A stretch of DNA of 64,000 nucleotides from Talpa occidentalis. Its lineage: Eukaryota; Chordata; Mammalia; Eulipotyphla; Talpidae. Position 1 is the first letter of the stretch; every line of letters starts with the position of its first letter. The notes under the pieces were generated by a model that was not told where the DNA came from, made no database searches, and was given only the letters and a program-made list of their open reading frames with translations. The stretch is from positions 38,628,210-38,692,209 of the forward strand of contig NW_023601104.1 of the NCBI RefSeq assembly GCF_014898055.3. Reading direction: 5' to 3'. Positions 1 to 12,688 of this stretch are shown here, in pieces. The position numbers and the translations under genes are program-made.

Positions 1-1181
1 TTGGGGGGGGGAGCAACATGGCGGCGAGGAGACGCTGCGAGTAAGATCTCCATTAAAAAAGGAATAGGGAGGAAAAGCGGCAGTCCCAGTGAGAACTGGG
101 ACACGGAAGATAAACGGGTGACGCCAGCGAACTGCCGAAGAAGAAAGTGCCATAAAAGAGGACTAGAAGGGAGGGAAGCGCAGAACCCTGCTCCCTCCCG
201 CACAGAGGCGGCACTCTCCCCCAGCAGAGGGAGGAAACAACACACCAAAACAACCACAAGAACAAACGAGCAGCAAGGCGGGACTGTGAGTGGAAAGGAA
301 CTATTGCAGCACCACACCCCGTGAGGGAGCTGAGGCAAACCCTGCAGGATCCGCCGCGGCGGTGAGCGACGGCTCCGGCGCCATTAGAGAAGAACAAAGA
401 CCCCGGGAGACGCACCACAGCCCGGGCTGCCGGTAGCCTGCTCGGGAAACGCTGGCGCGCTCGGGCGCTTGAAAAGCAAGTGCAGACCTGGATCGCGGCT
501 GCCCAGGTCCCGCGCCTGCGACCTCGGCTTGCGGGGAGACGACTAGGCTTGCGGGAGACGCACGGAGGTCCTCACTGAGGTGAAGGTCCCTCCTGAGTGA
601 GCAGGAACCAGGCGCCCAGGCACGGGAGCCGGGTGCAAAAGGCGCCATTCCCGCGCCACTGAACTGGGCTACAGCCCGCGTCCTGGACCTGAGGCTTTGA
701 ACTGAGACCCGGGGCACGAAAATTCGGGCGTGGTTTCTCCACGACGGTGGGGCACAAGGAGACACAGCACCCCAAAGCTGTTGAGGTGTACCCTACATTC
801 CCGCTCTGTTCTCTGTCCCACGGGTGGGGGGAGCGAAAAACAGCCCCCCAAGACAATAGGAGAGATCTCTGGCGCACCTAGCGACAGGAAAAAAAAAGTC
901 ACTAACCCCTATAAAACAGGACATTTCTTAAGTCTGCTTGAAAAGGGCAGAAGGTTTCTGGAGGACCCAGTGGCCAGCGGGGAAGTTATTCCACGCCAGG
1001 CCCCTTCCGACCGCAGTCTGAGCCACAGAGGGAGCAGGCACCCACGTCCGGGGCAGACCGGGTGCAGAAGAGTGTGCCTGAACCGGAGGCGCAGGGACTG
1101 CATCCGCTCGCCATTTGAGAACAGGGACATTCCTTCAGTAAAAACTGCCTAAACCAGCAGAAAGCTCCCCCAGAAGCAGAG

Positions 1182-2186
1182 ATGGCTCCTGGAAGAGCCA
1201 GAGGGGAGCGAGAAGTTCACCCAAGATGTCAGTCAGTCGAGCAACACAGTGTCCCAACGCATACGACAAATTAGAAAACAGACAGTAGGGAGTAGAAAGA
1301 ACCACCGCAACCTAACATCCTCAGGAAAGAAGCACACACAAAAGAAAACCATCCCCAGATTGCAACGACAGTCACTTGGAGAACTTCTGGCCTTCCAGAA
1401 AGAGAATTTAAAATTGCCATGATTAAAAAAGTGATTCGATCAGAAGAAGGAAATTGAGTCCCTAAAGAGGGAAGTAAGAGAATGCAGGAGATCAAAGAAT
1501 AATGGAGGAAACTAAAGAACTCTGGAAAAGCAATGAAAGCAGAATAGATGAAATGGAAGAACGAATAAGTAATCTTGAAGACACAGAAATAAAAGAACCA
1601 AAACAGAAAAGGAAGAGAAGTACGAAGGAAAAGAATGAAGAAAGACTTCGGGAACTATCTGACTCCATGAGGAAGGAAATATAAGAGTTATAGAATTCAG
1701 AAGGAGAGGAAGAGATGTAGGACAGAGAAAATATTCATGGATATAATTGAAGAGAACTTCCCAAATGAGAAGAAGGAGCTGAAATTGATATACAAGAAGC
1801 AAGAAGAACACAAACTTCACGACGAAAGGAAAAACACAGCAAGACACATAATAGAAAGCTCCCAAGAATCCAGGACAAGGAAAAAATAATGAAGCTGACA
1901 AGAGGGAAGAAACAGATAACATTCAAAGGAAAACAATCAGGCTGACATCAGACTTCTCTGAAGAACACTACGGGCAAGGAGAGAGTGGAGGGACATAGTC
2001 AACAGACTCCAAGAAAACAGATGCCAACCAAGAATACTCTATCCCGCAAAGCTCTCTTTCCTCCATGAAGAAAGAATATGGACCTTCCCAGACAAAGAGA
2101 AACTCCGGAATTTCATTGCGACTAAACCCCACTCCAAAAAATACTACAAGGAATCCTAAAGCCAGAAACCTCAGAGGGACGAATAA
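1182..2186 (+). pseudogene. L1 ORF1 remnant
   Basis: This starts at an ATG equivalent to the ORF1 start of the intact copy at 61909 and ends at the equivalent TAA. ORF1 encodes the trimeric RNA-binding chaperone of the L1 ribonucleoprotein. The coiled-coil region (around 1440-1560, rich in Glu, Lys and Met) and the C-terminal RNA-binding part are recognisable only in pieces, because single-base losses shift the frame repeatedly. Relative to the other L1 it has one copy, not two, of the coiled-coil repeat near 1450 and lacks part of the preceding segment. Confidence 0.85.
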
Positions 2187-2259
2187 CAACGAAAGAAGAC
2201 CAAAAAAAAAAAAAGTTATTAAAAGAATAATAAATAAAATCAAAGGAAAGACAAACATA

Positions 2260-5200
2260 ATGGCAAATACAGATGCTAACATATCAATATTAACTCTAAA
2301 TGTAAATGGACTAAACTCTTCAATAAAAAGACACAGAGTTGCAGCCTGGATTAAGAAACAAAAACCCAACCTTTTGCTGTCTCCAGGAAACACATTTAGC
2401 TACAAAAGATAAAAATAGGCTCAAAGTCAAAGGATGGAAACACAATCCTACAAGCAAATGGGACAAAAAAGAAAGCAGGAACAGCTATACTTATATCAGA
2501 TAAAACAGACTTCAAACTCAAAATAAAAGAGACCCCAGTGGTCACTACATTATGATTAAGGGGACAATACTTCAGAAGAAATAACACTCATTAACATATA
2601 CTCACCAACGAAGAGCACCAAAATTATCACAACTGTTGTCCTCTCTGAAAACAGACATCAGAGAAAACACATTGTAGTGGGAGACTTCAACACACCACTA
2701 TCAACAATGGATAGATCAACAAGACAAAAATAAGTAAAGAAACTAAGCTCTAAATAAGGACCTAGAGCATTTGGGCTTAACAGACATCTATAGAACACTA
2801 AACCCAAAAAAACGGAGTACACATTTTCTCTCAAGCGCACCGGATCATTCTCCAGGATCGATCACATACTGGGGCACAAGACAAACATCAACAGATACAC
2901 CAAGATTGAAATCATACCAACCATCTTCTGACCACGAAGGCATCAACTAGAATAAATCATAAAAAGAAGGCAAGGAACTATCCTACCTCATGGAGATTAA
3001 AAACCACACTACTGGAAGACCACTGGACTAACGAGGAGATCAAAGAAGAAATTAAAAATTCTTTGAATTGAATGACAAGGAGGACACCAATATCCTAAAT
3101 GTATGGGATGCCAGCAAAAGCAGTATAAGAGGAAAATATATAGCAATAGAAGCTCACATCAAAAACAAGAAAGAACTCAAAGAAACAACCTAATCTCGAA
3201 GCTCAAAGATCTAGAAAAAGAACAACAAAAAACCCCAAAACAGTAGAAGAAAAGAAATAATAAAACCAAAGCAGAAATAAATGAAATTGAAACTAAAAAA
3301 CAATCCAAAAGATCAATGAAACCAAGAGCTGGTTTTTGAAAAATAAATAAAATAGACAAACCCCTAGCCAGGCTCACAAAGGAAAAAAGGGAGAAAGCAC
3401 AAATCACAGAATCATAAATGAAAGAGGAGAAATCACAACGGACACAGCAGAAATCAAAAGAATAATCAGTAACTACTATGAACAGTTATATGGAAACAAG
3501 TTCAACAATCTAGAGGAGATGGACAAATCCTACAACTCTACAATCACCCAAGCTAGATAAAGAAGAAATAGAACACCTAAACAGACCAATTACAAGCAGC
3601 GAAATTGAAATGGTAATTAAAAACCTCCCCAAAAACAAAAGCCCAGGACCTGATGGATTTACAAATGAATTCTACCAAACATTCAGAGACGAATTAGTGC
3701 CTATCCTTCACAAACTCTTCAAAAAATTGAGAAGGAAGGGACAATACCAAACACGTTCTATGAAGCCAATATTACACTAATACCAAAACCGAATAAGGAC
3801 AACACAAAAAAGGAAAACTATAGGCCAATCTCCCTAATGAACACTGATGCAAAAATCCTCAATAAAATTTTAGCTATCAGAATCCAACAATGTATCCATA
3901 AGATAATTCACCACGACCAAGTTGGATTCATTCCAGGGGCACAAGGATGGTTTAACATCCGAAAATCAATCAACGTTATCCAACACATCAACAAAAAGAA
4001 ATATAAAAACCATATGATAATATCAATAGATGCTGAGAAAGCTTTCGACAAAGTGCAACACCCATTCATGATAAAAGCCCTTGAAATTCTTGGGATACAA
4101 GGAACATACCTCAACATCATAAAGGCCATCTATGACAAGCCAACAGCCAGTATCATTCTCAATGGTGAAAAGCTGAAAGCAATTCATTAAGATCTGGAAC
4201 AAGACAAGGATGTCCACTCTCACCACTGCTTTTCAATATAATACTGGAAGTCCTAGCCAGAGCAATAAGACAAGAGAAAGACATCCAAGGAATCCAAATA
4301 GGAAAGAAGAAGTCAAACTATCACTATTTGCAGATGATATGATAATATACATAGAGAACCCAAAATCTCCACAGAAAAACTAATTCAACTCATCAATCAA
4401 TTCAGTAAAGTGGCAGGATACAAATCAACACGCAAAAGTCAGTAGCCTTCCTATACACAAAAATAAATCTGAAGAAGAAGAAATCAAAAAAACCATCCCT
4501 TTTATTATCGAAACAAAAAAAAATCAAATATTTGGGAATAAATCTAACTAAAGAGGTAAAGGACCTATACAAAGAAAACTATAAAACATGTTAAAAGAAA
4601 TAGAAGAAGACACAAAGAAATGGAAAGACAGCCCCTGCTCATGGATTGGAAGAATAAACATTATTAAAATGGCCATCCTACCAAAAGCAATATACAGATT
4701 CAATGCTATTCCAATCAAAATCTCAATGGCATTCTTCAAAGAAATAGAACAATTATTGATGAAATTCATATGGAATCACCAAAAACCCCGAATAGCCAAA
4801 GCTCTACTGAAAAAAAGAAGGAAATGGAGGCATCACACTCCCAGACTTCAAACTATACTACAAGCCATAATCATCAAACTGCATGGTATTGGCACAAGAA
4901 CAGACATACAGACCAATGGAATCGAATAGAAATCCAGAAATAAACCCACAGATTTATGGTCAACTAATCTTGACAAAGGAGCAAAGACTATGCATTGGAG
5001 CAAAGAAAGTCTGTTCAATAAATGGTGCTGGGAAAACTGGGTCGCTACATGCAAAAGAATGAAGCTTGACCACTACCTCACACCATACACAAAAATCAAC
5101 TCAAAATGGATTAAAGAACTAGACATAAGACCTGAAACCATAAAATTAATAGAAGGAATATAGGCGAAACACTACGGATTTGCACATCAAAGACATCTTT

Positions 5201-6037
5201 ACAGACACATCACCCAAAGCAGTGATAGTGAAGAGAAAGATAAACAGCTGGGACTACATCAAATTAAAGAGCTTCTGCACAGCAAAAGAGACAATAACAA
5301 AAACAAAGAGAAACCCCACCAACTGGGAGAACATTTTTTGCACCCAACACTAATGATAAAGGACTGATCACAAAAATCTGCAAAGAGCTGATGAGACTCA
5401 GCAACAACAAAGAAAATAATCCAGTCAAAAAATGGGCAGAAGAGCTAAAAGAAACTCTCTGAAGAGGAAATGCAATGGCCAACAGACATATGAAAAAATG
5501 TTCAACATCACTTGTAATCAGGGAAATGCAAATCAAACTACCATGAGATACCATCTCACACCAGTGAGAATGGCACATATTAAAAAAACTAGCAACAACA
5601 AATGTGGCGAGGATGTGGAGAAAAAGGAACTCTTGTGCACTGTTGGTGGGAGTGCAACTGGTCCAACCACTATGGAGAGCTGTGTGGAGATTTCTGGACC
5701 TACTAAACATAGAGCTTCCATATGATCCAGCAATTCCACTCCTAGGTATTTACCCAAGGACACAGAGACATCAATTCCAAAGAGCACCTGCACTCCTATG
5801 TTTATAGCAGCACTGTTTACAATAGCTAAGCTTTGGAAACAACCCAAATGCCCAAAAATAGATGACTGGATCAAGAAGATGTGGCCATATATACCATGGA
5901 ATATTACTCAGCATTCAAAAAAGATAAACACATGCAATTTGCAGCAACATGGATGGCACTGGAAGGGATCATGCTCAGCGAAATAAGCCAAAAGAAAAAG
6001 AAAAATACCGGATGGTCTCACTCATAGCAGGAATCTA
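2260..6037 (+). pseudogene. L1 ORF2 remnant (endonuclease/reverse transcriptase)
   Basis: Conceptual translation across frames shows the apurinic endonuclease N-terminus (SILTLNVNGLN near 2284), the reverse transcriptase core (DQVGFIPG near 3919; FADD catalytic motif near 4330) and the C-terminal Cys-rich segment, ending in [12 protein letters not shown]. More than ten single-base indels break the frame, and the longest intact piece is about 117 codons (3837-4190). It is an inactive copy of the L1 replication enzyme. Confidence 0.88.
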
Positions 6038-6222
6038 GAAAACTTAAATAAGGGACCAGGAAAATGAATATAAGAAAGTGAAAATCAAAATCAACAAAAA
6101 ACTATGAACCAGAGACCTTTTGGGGGTGGGGGGCGGGAGGGAAGGATTGGGGTCAGAATGGGGCGTTTGCAATTGTATGGGGGATATAAAAATAAAATTT
6201 AATATTTAAAAAAAAAAAAAAA

Positions 6223-6494
6223 GAATATATTTTGGAAAGCAATTTGACAATATGTATTGAGAACATTATATCTTTTCACATTATATTTTTCTTTAAAACA
6301 ATCTATTCTAGGACATGTTCTAAAATTAAACAAATAGCTAAATCCAAAGATTTTTATTGCATTATTTTAAGTTCAGAAAATTTAAAAATAACACTATTAT
6401 TAAAGTTTTTAATGCAAATATTTCTTTCTTTTATTAATTTTTTCACAACATTATCTACAAAAGAAGAGTGATCTTAATATCTAAAGTGAGAGTT
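6223..6494. other. AT-rich intergenic stretch, probable old L1M debris
   Basis: There is no coding potential. Wording such as gcaatttgacaatatgtatt near 6240 is typical of the 3' UTR of ancient L1M elements, into which the younger L1 upstream probably inserted. Confidence 0.4.
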
Positions 6495-7245
6495 CTTTTT
6501 TTAATTTTTTTTATATTTTGTGTTTTTTTATTTTATACATTTTTTACATCATTTTTCATTATTGCACAATGTATGTATTTTCATCTTGATTATAGTCCCC
6601 ATAGAATTCCCACCCCCCTTATTTTGATCCTACTCTCTCCCCTCCCCCCCCACAGTGTGTCTCTGCTTTATACTTGCTTGTTGATTTTGATTTTTACTTT
6701 ATTATAATTAGGTGTTTTCCTGGTCCCTTATTTAGGTTTTCTAAGTGCCTGCTATGAGTGAAACAATCTAGTATTTTTCTTTTTCCTTCTGGCTTATTTT
6801 GCTGAGCATGAACCCTTCCAGCTCTATCCTTATTGATACAGTTTTATTTAGCATACAATATGCAAATTGCATGAGTTTATCTTTTTTGATTGCTGAGTAA
6901 TATTCCATGGTGTATATGTACCACATCTTCTTGATCCAATCATCTATATTTTTGGGCATTTGGGTTGTTTCCATAGCTTAGCTATTGTAAATAGTGCTGC
7001 TATAAATGTAGGTGTGCAGGTGCCCTTTTGAATTAATGTTTCTGTGTCCTTTGAGCAAATACCTAGGAGTGGAATTGCTGGATCATATGGAAGCTCCATC
7101 TTTAGCAGGTTGAGGAATCTCCACACAGCTCTCCATAGTGGTTGGATCAGTTTGCACTTCCACCAGCAGTGCAGGAGAGTTCCTTTTTCTCCACAGCCTC
7201 GCCAACATTTGTTGTTGCTAGTTTTTTAAATATAGGCCATTCTCT
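6495..7245 (-). mobile_element. 5'-truncated L1, minus strand
   Basis: On the minus strand this reads as the end of ORF2 ([10 protein letters not shown] near 7075-7105; [20 protein letters not shown] near 6895-6950) followed by a pyrimidine-rich 3' UTR. The T-rich left edge on the + strand is the A-tail side. Its 3' UTR, with ttttacatcat and accccc blocks, matches the fragments at 18113, 37262 and 38035 rather than the two full-length L1s, so it is a different and older subfamily. Confidence 0.88.
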
Positions 7246-7483
7246 AAAGCGATAGTTCTAATGTTTTCTTTTTGTTTGCAGTGTTCTCTTCTTATCTGTC
7301 TCATAAAATTAATTTGTATTGTAAGATAATGGACCAAAGCAGTTACTAGAAAGAAAGATCTTATATGTGATATAATGTATAGGCTACATTTAGTTTCTAG
7401 GCTATGTGTAGTTTCTAGTAACATAACAGCTAATAAAAATGTTTATCCAAGGTTATTTGTAACATCTCTCCACCTCCACTGTG

Positions 7484-7690
7484 CATACCTTTTTTTTTTA
7501 AAGTGACATATAACATTAAGTTGAAATATACCTCACACATAACATTATATTAGTTTCAGGTGTACAACATAATGAGTTGTTATTTATATGTATTGCAAAA
7601 TGAACACCATATCCCCAGGACTTTGTAACTAGAAATTTATACTTTGGACCCTGTTCACTCATTTCACCCTTTCAAATTTATGTTTAATAA
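7484..7690 (-). mobile_element. Old L1 3' end fragment
   Basis: A T-run followed by aagtgacatataacattaag and ttagtttcaggtgtacaacat is the reverse complement of the A-tail and 3' UTR of L1MA/MB-type elements. No ORF survives. Confidence 0.6.
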
Positions 7691-8059
7691 ATGAGTACTG
7701 GGAAGAACCTAGCAAATTTATTGAACTGTATCATTAAAATAAAGTAAATGCTTTCTAAAATACAAGAATAAAAGAAAAAGTTTTAATTACATGAGAAAAT
7801 GTTTATATAAATGTAATACCAAATTGTAAGTGCTATATGACCTCATAGACATGAAAAAAAAATTGCTAAAACAAAAACAACCAGAGGAAATATGCCAGGT
7901 TTTTATCTGAATTTGTGTCTGTTTGATATATTATCAGTAATTTTTATGTCCCTTAAATTTTCTGAATCTTCCAATTTTGTATAAAGAGATATACTTTGAT
8001 AGTCAGATTTTTTTTAAGATTGAAGCAGTTTTATTTAGCATACAGGGTGTTGTAAAAAT

Positions 8060-8312
8060 TAAATAAAATTATTTTTATGTGAGAATTTGTCACTGTGCCG
8101 GGCATGAGATGTTATCAATAAATATTGTTTCCCTACCTGCCAAATAAAAATGCAAAGAAATGCTTCAGTTAGTACTTAAGAACTCAGGCTCTGTCAACAT
8201 TTCCATTTATTACATATGAAGTTTTAAATTAATTAAAATTTCAATTTCAATGATTTTACCTGTAAAATAATAGTAATTTCTAACATATTGGGTTATTATG
8301 GAAGTTAAGAGT
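8060..8312 (+). repeat. MIR/L2-type tails (two short fragments)
   Basis: Near 8090-8130 the text resembles the conserved MIR/L2 tail (gtgccgggcatgag ... caataaatatt). Near 8250-8312 tgtaaaataatagtaat and the following bases match the MIR core. Both are ancient and about 70% similar to the families as I remember them. Confidence 0.5.
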
Positions 8313-9619
8313 TTATTCATAGGTATCACTCATCTTACTGCATAACAAAAACAAGCTTTCAATAAATATTAACCCCTAGTATTTGTATGGCAAAGTGAAA
8401 AGGCAGTTGTCAGATCTATAGACTTCTGGACCCATGTAAAGAATGCAAATTGGTACACAAAATAGGCTCAGAATTGCTTGCCAAATGGACTGTGTTGACA
8501 GATGGACAAGAATCCCTGGTCAAAGGGAAGAAAAGAAGTATCAGATGTTTGAAATAAACTCATGAAATGATGAATCCTTGGGGCACTGTCCATCCATTGA
8601 GGAAATCTCAGGAAAGAATTCCTTTAGGGGAGCTGGCTTTGGCCCAGCAATAGATTCACAGGGGAAAAATAGAGAATCACAGCTTTTATTTTCATAACTG
8701 CTAGAGGAAAAAAAAAAACCACCTTTTCCAACTTCAAATACACACACACACACACACACACACACATTTCCCAAATGCACTTAAAGTGAAAGCACAGGGG
8801 ACAGAACTCAGATCCAGGGGAAATGAAGGGCTGTGAAAGGCTTATCTGCAGACATTGTTACTATTCCCATTCAGAGACTGAGTCAACTTCAGCAAAGGAC
8901 AGATGCCCTTATTTCATGAATGTGGGTCAGAGGAAAATATGTTATATTTTGAGCATGGAAATGTGAGTTTTAGAAAATAGTTTTCAAGCTTTCTAGTTGA
9001 AAAAGAAACCATTACTTTTAAACTTCGTTAATTGAAAGGCACACGAAAACATTTGAAATTAATATTACCTCCATATAATCCTTTCTACTATCACCAGTTT
9101 TTGTGATCTTTCTTCTAATTTAAATATTCTCCTTTACATAAAATTTACTGAAGAAAGGTAAAGCCCAAAACGCAAATATCACTTTCCTTTTTATTTCTTC
9201 TAGGACCAAGGATAAGATGTGATTGTTTTTTCCAATAGAAGAGGAGTGACAATAGAAATCCTCTTTTAAAAACTGATGGCTATCATTTCTCATGATGATG
9301 CCTTCGATTTTTTAACTTAACTTGTCATCCCTGCCCTAGGTTTATGAAATGGCATTGGTAACCCAAAAGTACAGTCTTAAGGATGCCTGTTTGGAATTTT
9401 CCCTTTCTCCTCAACGATGACGCAGAGGCTGGCTTCATTTACTCTAATCTAAATTGAAGTAGCAAGTGAAGGGGAACGACCTACATGGTAAGTCAACCCA
9501 CACAAACAGGGAACTTCTTAGTACCTTGGTGCAGTCCAGGAATAACAAATATCACAAAAAATGCTTTGGGGAAAGTAGAAGATCCAGAAGAGTAAGTACC
9601 TTCAAAAACAATATTTTAT
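8313..9619. other. Intergenic, no gene seen
   Basis: No ORF with family resemblance and no clear repeat other than the dinucleotide run listed separately. Confidence 0.6.
8740..8766. repeat. (AC)n microsatellite
   Basis: Thirteen uninterrupted AC units directly visible. Confidence 0.98.
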
Positions 9620-10210
9620 AATGATTATCTTTTCAGATTATAAAAATAATGTATGTTGCTTATAGAAATTTTGAGAATTTTAAACATTTACAAAGAAGAA
9701 AACTATATGCTATCTTATGCACTGAACTTAAAAAAATTTGCTACTAATATTTTTAAGTTTTTTCCAGGTATTTCTGTTCTTTTGTTTTATTTACATTTTT
9801 AACAGAAATGTTTAAAAAGAAATACATAAATTCTTGCTACACAAAGAACTCTATAACATATAAAAAACCTTTGCTGCTCAAAGAATCAGTATTCCTTATT
9901 AGTACTTAGAAATTAGAATCCTTAGTCAGAATCTGTATTTTAACATAATTCTTAAAAAGTCTATGCATTACTAAAATGAACTTGCTTATTATTAATTTTT
10001 TCTACACAAGAATGTTCATTAAAAGAATATGGAATGTCTTATAAGCTTTAAGTATTTCTAAACTGCCTTCCAGAAAGACATTTTTTACAAGATTTTATTC
10101 TCTCCAATAGTTTTTCTGAGTGTAAGTTCATTGCACCTTCACCAGCCTGATATCATGATTACTCATCTTTGCTAACTTGAAAACAAAAATTCTATTTTTC
10201 ACATTTAAAT
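9620..10210. mobile_element. Ancient L1M-like fragment
   Basis: AT-rich text with phrases such as aactgccttccagaaagac and caccagcctgatatcatgat near 10060-10160 recalls the 3' UTR of old L1M elements on the minus strand. It is degraded and the exact subfamily is not callable. Confidence 0.4.
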
Positions 10211-10354
10211 TGTCAGCCATCACCTAAAAGTGTGGAGGCTACAGATTTCTTACAATTTACTCTGAAATTTCATATTCATTTCTTTAAATGCCCCTTAATT
10301 TTACTGAAAACAATAATACTTCTAATTTTAAAACATTTTGCCATGCAGGATATA

Positions 10355-10530
10355 AATATATGTCCCAGATATCCCTTGCATTGAAAAGTATACAAGAACA
10401 TAGCAGACACTCAGTAAACTTCTGTTGAATTTTTAAAAAGGTTTAAGCCAGTTATCAGCAATAAATTCAAATGAGGTTTAAAAGATTAGCCTAAAAGATG
10501 ATATCTAGCACATAAATGTTCAATAAATGG
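10355..10530 (+). repeat. L2 3'-end fragments
   Basis: Two copies of the L2/MIR tail signature are visible: agcagacactcagtaaactt near 10403 and agcacataaatgttcaataa near 10507. Confidence 0.45.
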
Positions 10531-10919
10531 TTTTTAAAAGGTGATAGATAATAGAAATGAACTAAAATTCATGATGGTCAGCAGTCAAAAACTTATAATG
10601 CTGCAACTTAAAATATTTGGTTAGAGATGTTATGATCGCATTTAAGGGTAAATTAAGTTCAGTTCTTGAACTACTTTGTATGGTATTCCTATGCCTGTTA
10701 ACTATTCATAGTACAAAAGAAAAGATAGCCATGTAAAAATGAAAAAGAAAAATAAACCATACTTTTACCCACTTCCTTCCCCTCAGATGATATGATGTCT
10801 ACAGCACCAAGAGTGATTTATTTTATTAATTTCTTGCATTTTCTCCCTGATGTGGGTAACATTTCAGACATATTTATGTTGGAGGTTCTCTACTTTAGAA
10901 GGGATGGGGAGGGAAGGAA

Positions 10920-11075
10920 CAGTAAAATAGGAGTCAAAAAGCATAGACTCTTATTCTGACTCTGCCACTTACTGGTTTGGAATCTAAAGTGTTTTAATGA
11001 CTCATTTGTGAAATAGAGGCAGTAATTCTTGCTATACTCCCCTGTAGAGTAATTAAGACAGTCCCCCAAAGAACA
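10920..11075 (+). repeat. MIR SINE
   Basis: The core gactctgccacttact near 10955 and the following tgtgaaatagaggcagtaat match the conserved centre and 3' half of mammalian-wide interspersed repeats. It is ancient and diverged. Confidence 0.75.
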
Positions 11076-12165
11076 AGATTCCTCCTACAAAGCTGCAGAA
11101 ATGAAATGGTTATTGCCCAGCAGCCCATCTGGTGACTGCTGTTACCTCCTTATCGCTGGAACAGCAAAGTGTGATGGGCAGCCTGAGTCAAGGCCCAAAA
11201 GTAGATTACTGTATTCCTTGCATTCAGAAGAATTCTCTAGGGCTGAATAAACCACAAAATCAAAGAATACCAGGGAGAAAACAGACTGCATCAAAAAGGT
11301 TCCCTAGATATTGAAACAGTATTTGATCCTGCTCGGATTTAATCACTTGACTACTGTCTCATCTTCATTTCCCAGGAAATCTCACCAAGTGTGGGGCTGG
11401 TGGGTGGGGCAGGGTGGTGTGGTAAAGAGTCATCCAGTTAGTTTTGCAGATTCAAACTAGGTTGCCTTTCTACAAATTATAGTGCAGCCATCAGGAAAAA
11501 ATGATCCTGTCATTTAAGACTGTAATGGTATCCTGACCAGAAAAGACAGTTGATAAAAAAAAAATAAATAAAGCTCTAGTGTGTCTGATGGGCATAAAAA
11601 TAGTCTGAAAGGGAAGTTATTAAGATTTGAGAGGACTGAGGGGCACACTCCTATTCACACACAAACACATACATAACACCTACACACATACATGCACACA
11701 TGTACTTAGCCTGTGCCATGGCTAAAATTTTGGGGGCAAGGACATTCTTCCACATTTTGAAATAAATTTAATTTATAAGATTAAGAAAGGAGTATAATAT
11801 CTAGCATAATAATCCCTGATCAATTTATATATAACAGCTTATATTTTGGTAGCATTTACATCTCAGTTTAGCTTTAGCTAGTCACCTGTCTGTAATATCT
11901 AGAGCACTGTTTTCCCAAGTTAGATACACCAGGCAACCCAATGAGAAATACAGAAAAGAAATATTTAAATTTGTTTTTATTTTAATTCTAAGGAAATTTT
12001 CATTCAAAATCTTTACCAATGTTTGCTCTATTAACAGACAGTAGTTTTTATACAGTTTAAAAGTGTACAGTCATATAAGAGACTATATGCAACAACTATA
12101 TTGTCAGAGAGCCAGATCAGGTGTGGTGTGGTGACATACATGTAAGGAGGTGTGAACCTAGACCC
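11076..12165. other. Intergenic, no gene seen
   Basis: Non-coding DNA with scattered AC-rich words around 11655-11705. No recognisable gene or well-preserved repeat. Confidence 0.55.
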
Positions 12166-12169
12166 TTAA

Positions 12170-12235
12170 GTCATGTACAGTGTTGTAAGCCAACGTTACT
12201 TCAATTAAAAAATATATTAAAAAATTTTTAAATAC
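12170..12235 (+). repeat. Short dispersed repeat tail, unnamed
   Basis: The stretch with acagtgttgtaagccaac, then gttacttcaattaaaaaa, recurs with changes near 23885-23930, 36835-36890 and 55705-55735. All end in an A-rich tail, suggesting the 3' end of one retroelement family that I cannot name. Confidence 0.5.
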
Positions 12236-12253
12236 AATTAAAAAAATAAAATA

Positions 12254-12560
12254 GGGCCTCCCTGGTGGTACAGGCAGTTGAGTGCAGCACTGGGAAGCAG
12301 TCCATGGCCTCTGAAGAACGGGTTCAATCCTGGCCAGCCAGGGAGATACTCACATGGCATGGCAGACCTCTCCTGTCTAGCCTGCTGCTCCCTTCAGCAG
12401 TGTATTTCAGTCAGTCTGCCTGCACTGTTTCCCGCTCTGTCTCTGGTGAATTCTCTCACCCTTCCACACATCTGGGCTGTACCCTGGTTCTTGTATACAT
12501 GAAGAAATAAATCTTTAAAAAAAAGTAATAAAATAATAAATAAATAAATAAATAAATAGA
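12254..12560 (+). mobile_element. tRNA-derived SINE (Rhin-1-like)
   Basis: The tRNA-like head gggcctccctggtgg is followed by the body with ctcagcagtgtatttcagtc, and the element ends in (AAAT)n to about 12559. It lies only about 130 bp before the first OR coding exon, inside the presumed last intron. Confidence 0.9.
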
Positions 12561-12654
12561 ACAGAAACCACTGACCTATACCCCTCCCTTATGATCAAGA
12601 AAATGTGCACTGTCCTAGGGGATAATCAGGAGAAGGAGCTCCCTCTACATATGT

Positions 12655-12677
12655 AATTTCTGTGGTAATTTTAACAG
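12655..12677 (+). promoter_or_regulatory. Putative splice acceptor of the OR coding exon
   Basis: A T-rich tract ends in ttttaacag at 12677, leaving an 11-nt leader before the ATG at 12689. OR genes normally splice untranslated 5' exons to a single coding exon at such a site. The pyrimidine tract here is weaker than in the other five genes. Confidence 0.55.
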
Positions 12678-12688
12678 GATGGAAGGAA

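Larger units (their letters stand above)
1..6222 (+). mobile_element. Full-length LINE-1 (L1), decayed
   Basis: Complete L1 architecture: a GC-rich 5' UTR from a G-run at the window edge to about 1181, ORF1 remnant, short spacer, ORF2 remnant, a 3' UTR with a G-rich stretch near 6121-6140, AATAAA near 6190 and a terminal A-run at 6208-6222. It closely matches the minus-strand L1 at 56741-63098 along its whole length, so both belong to one subfamily. Numerous frameshifts and stops in both ORFs show it cannot mobilise itself. The 5' target-site duplication would lie outside the window, so insertion boundaries cannot be fully verified. Confidence 0.95.

Noticed and set aside
730..1152. Open frame in the L1 5' UTR
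   Set aside because: This is the GC-rich L1 5' UTR, and the same region in the other L1 (61910-63098) does not keep the frame.
12662..12688. GTG start for the first OR gene
   Set aside because: GTG is not a usual mammalian start and lies before the splice acceptor at 12677.
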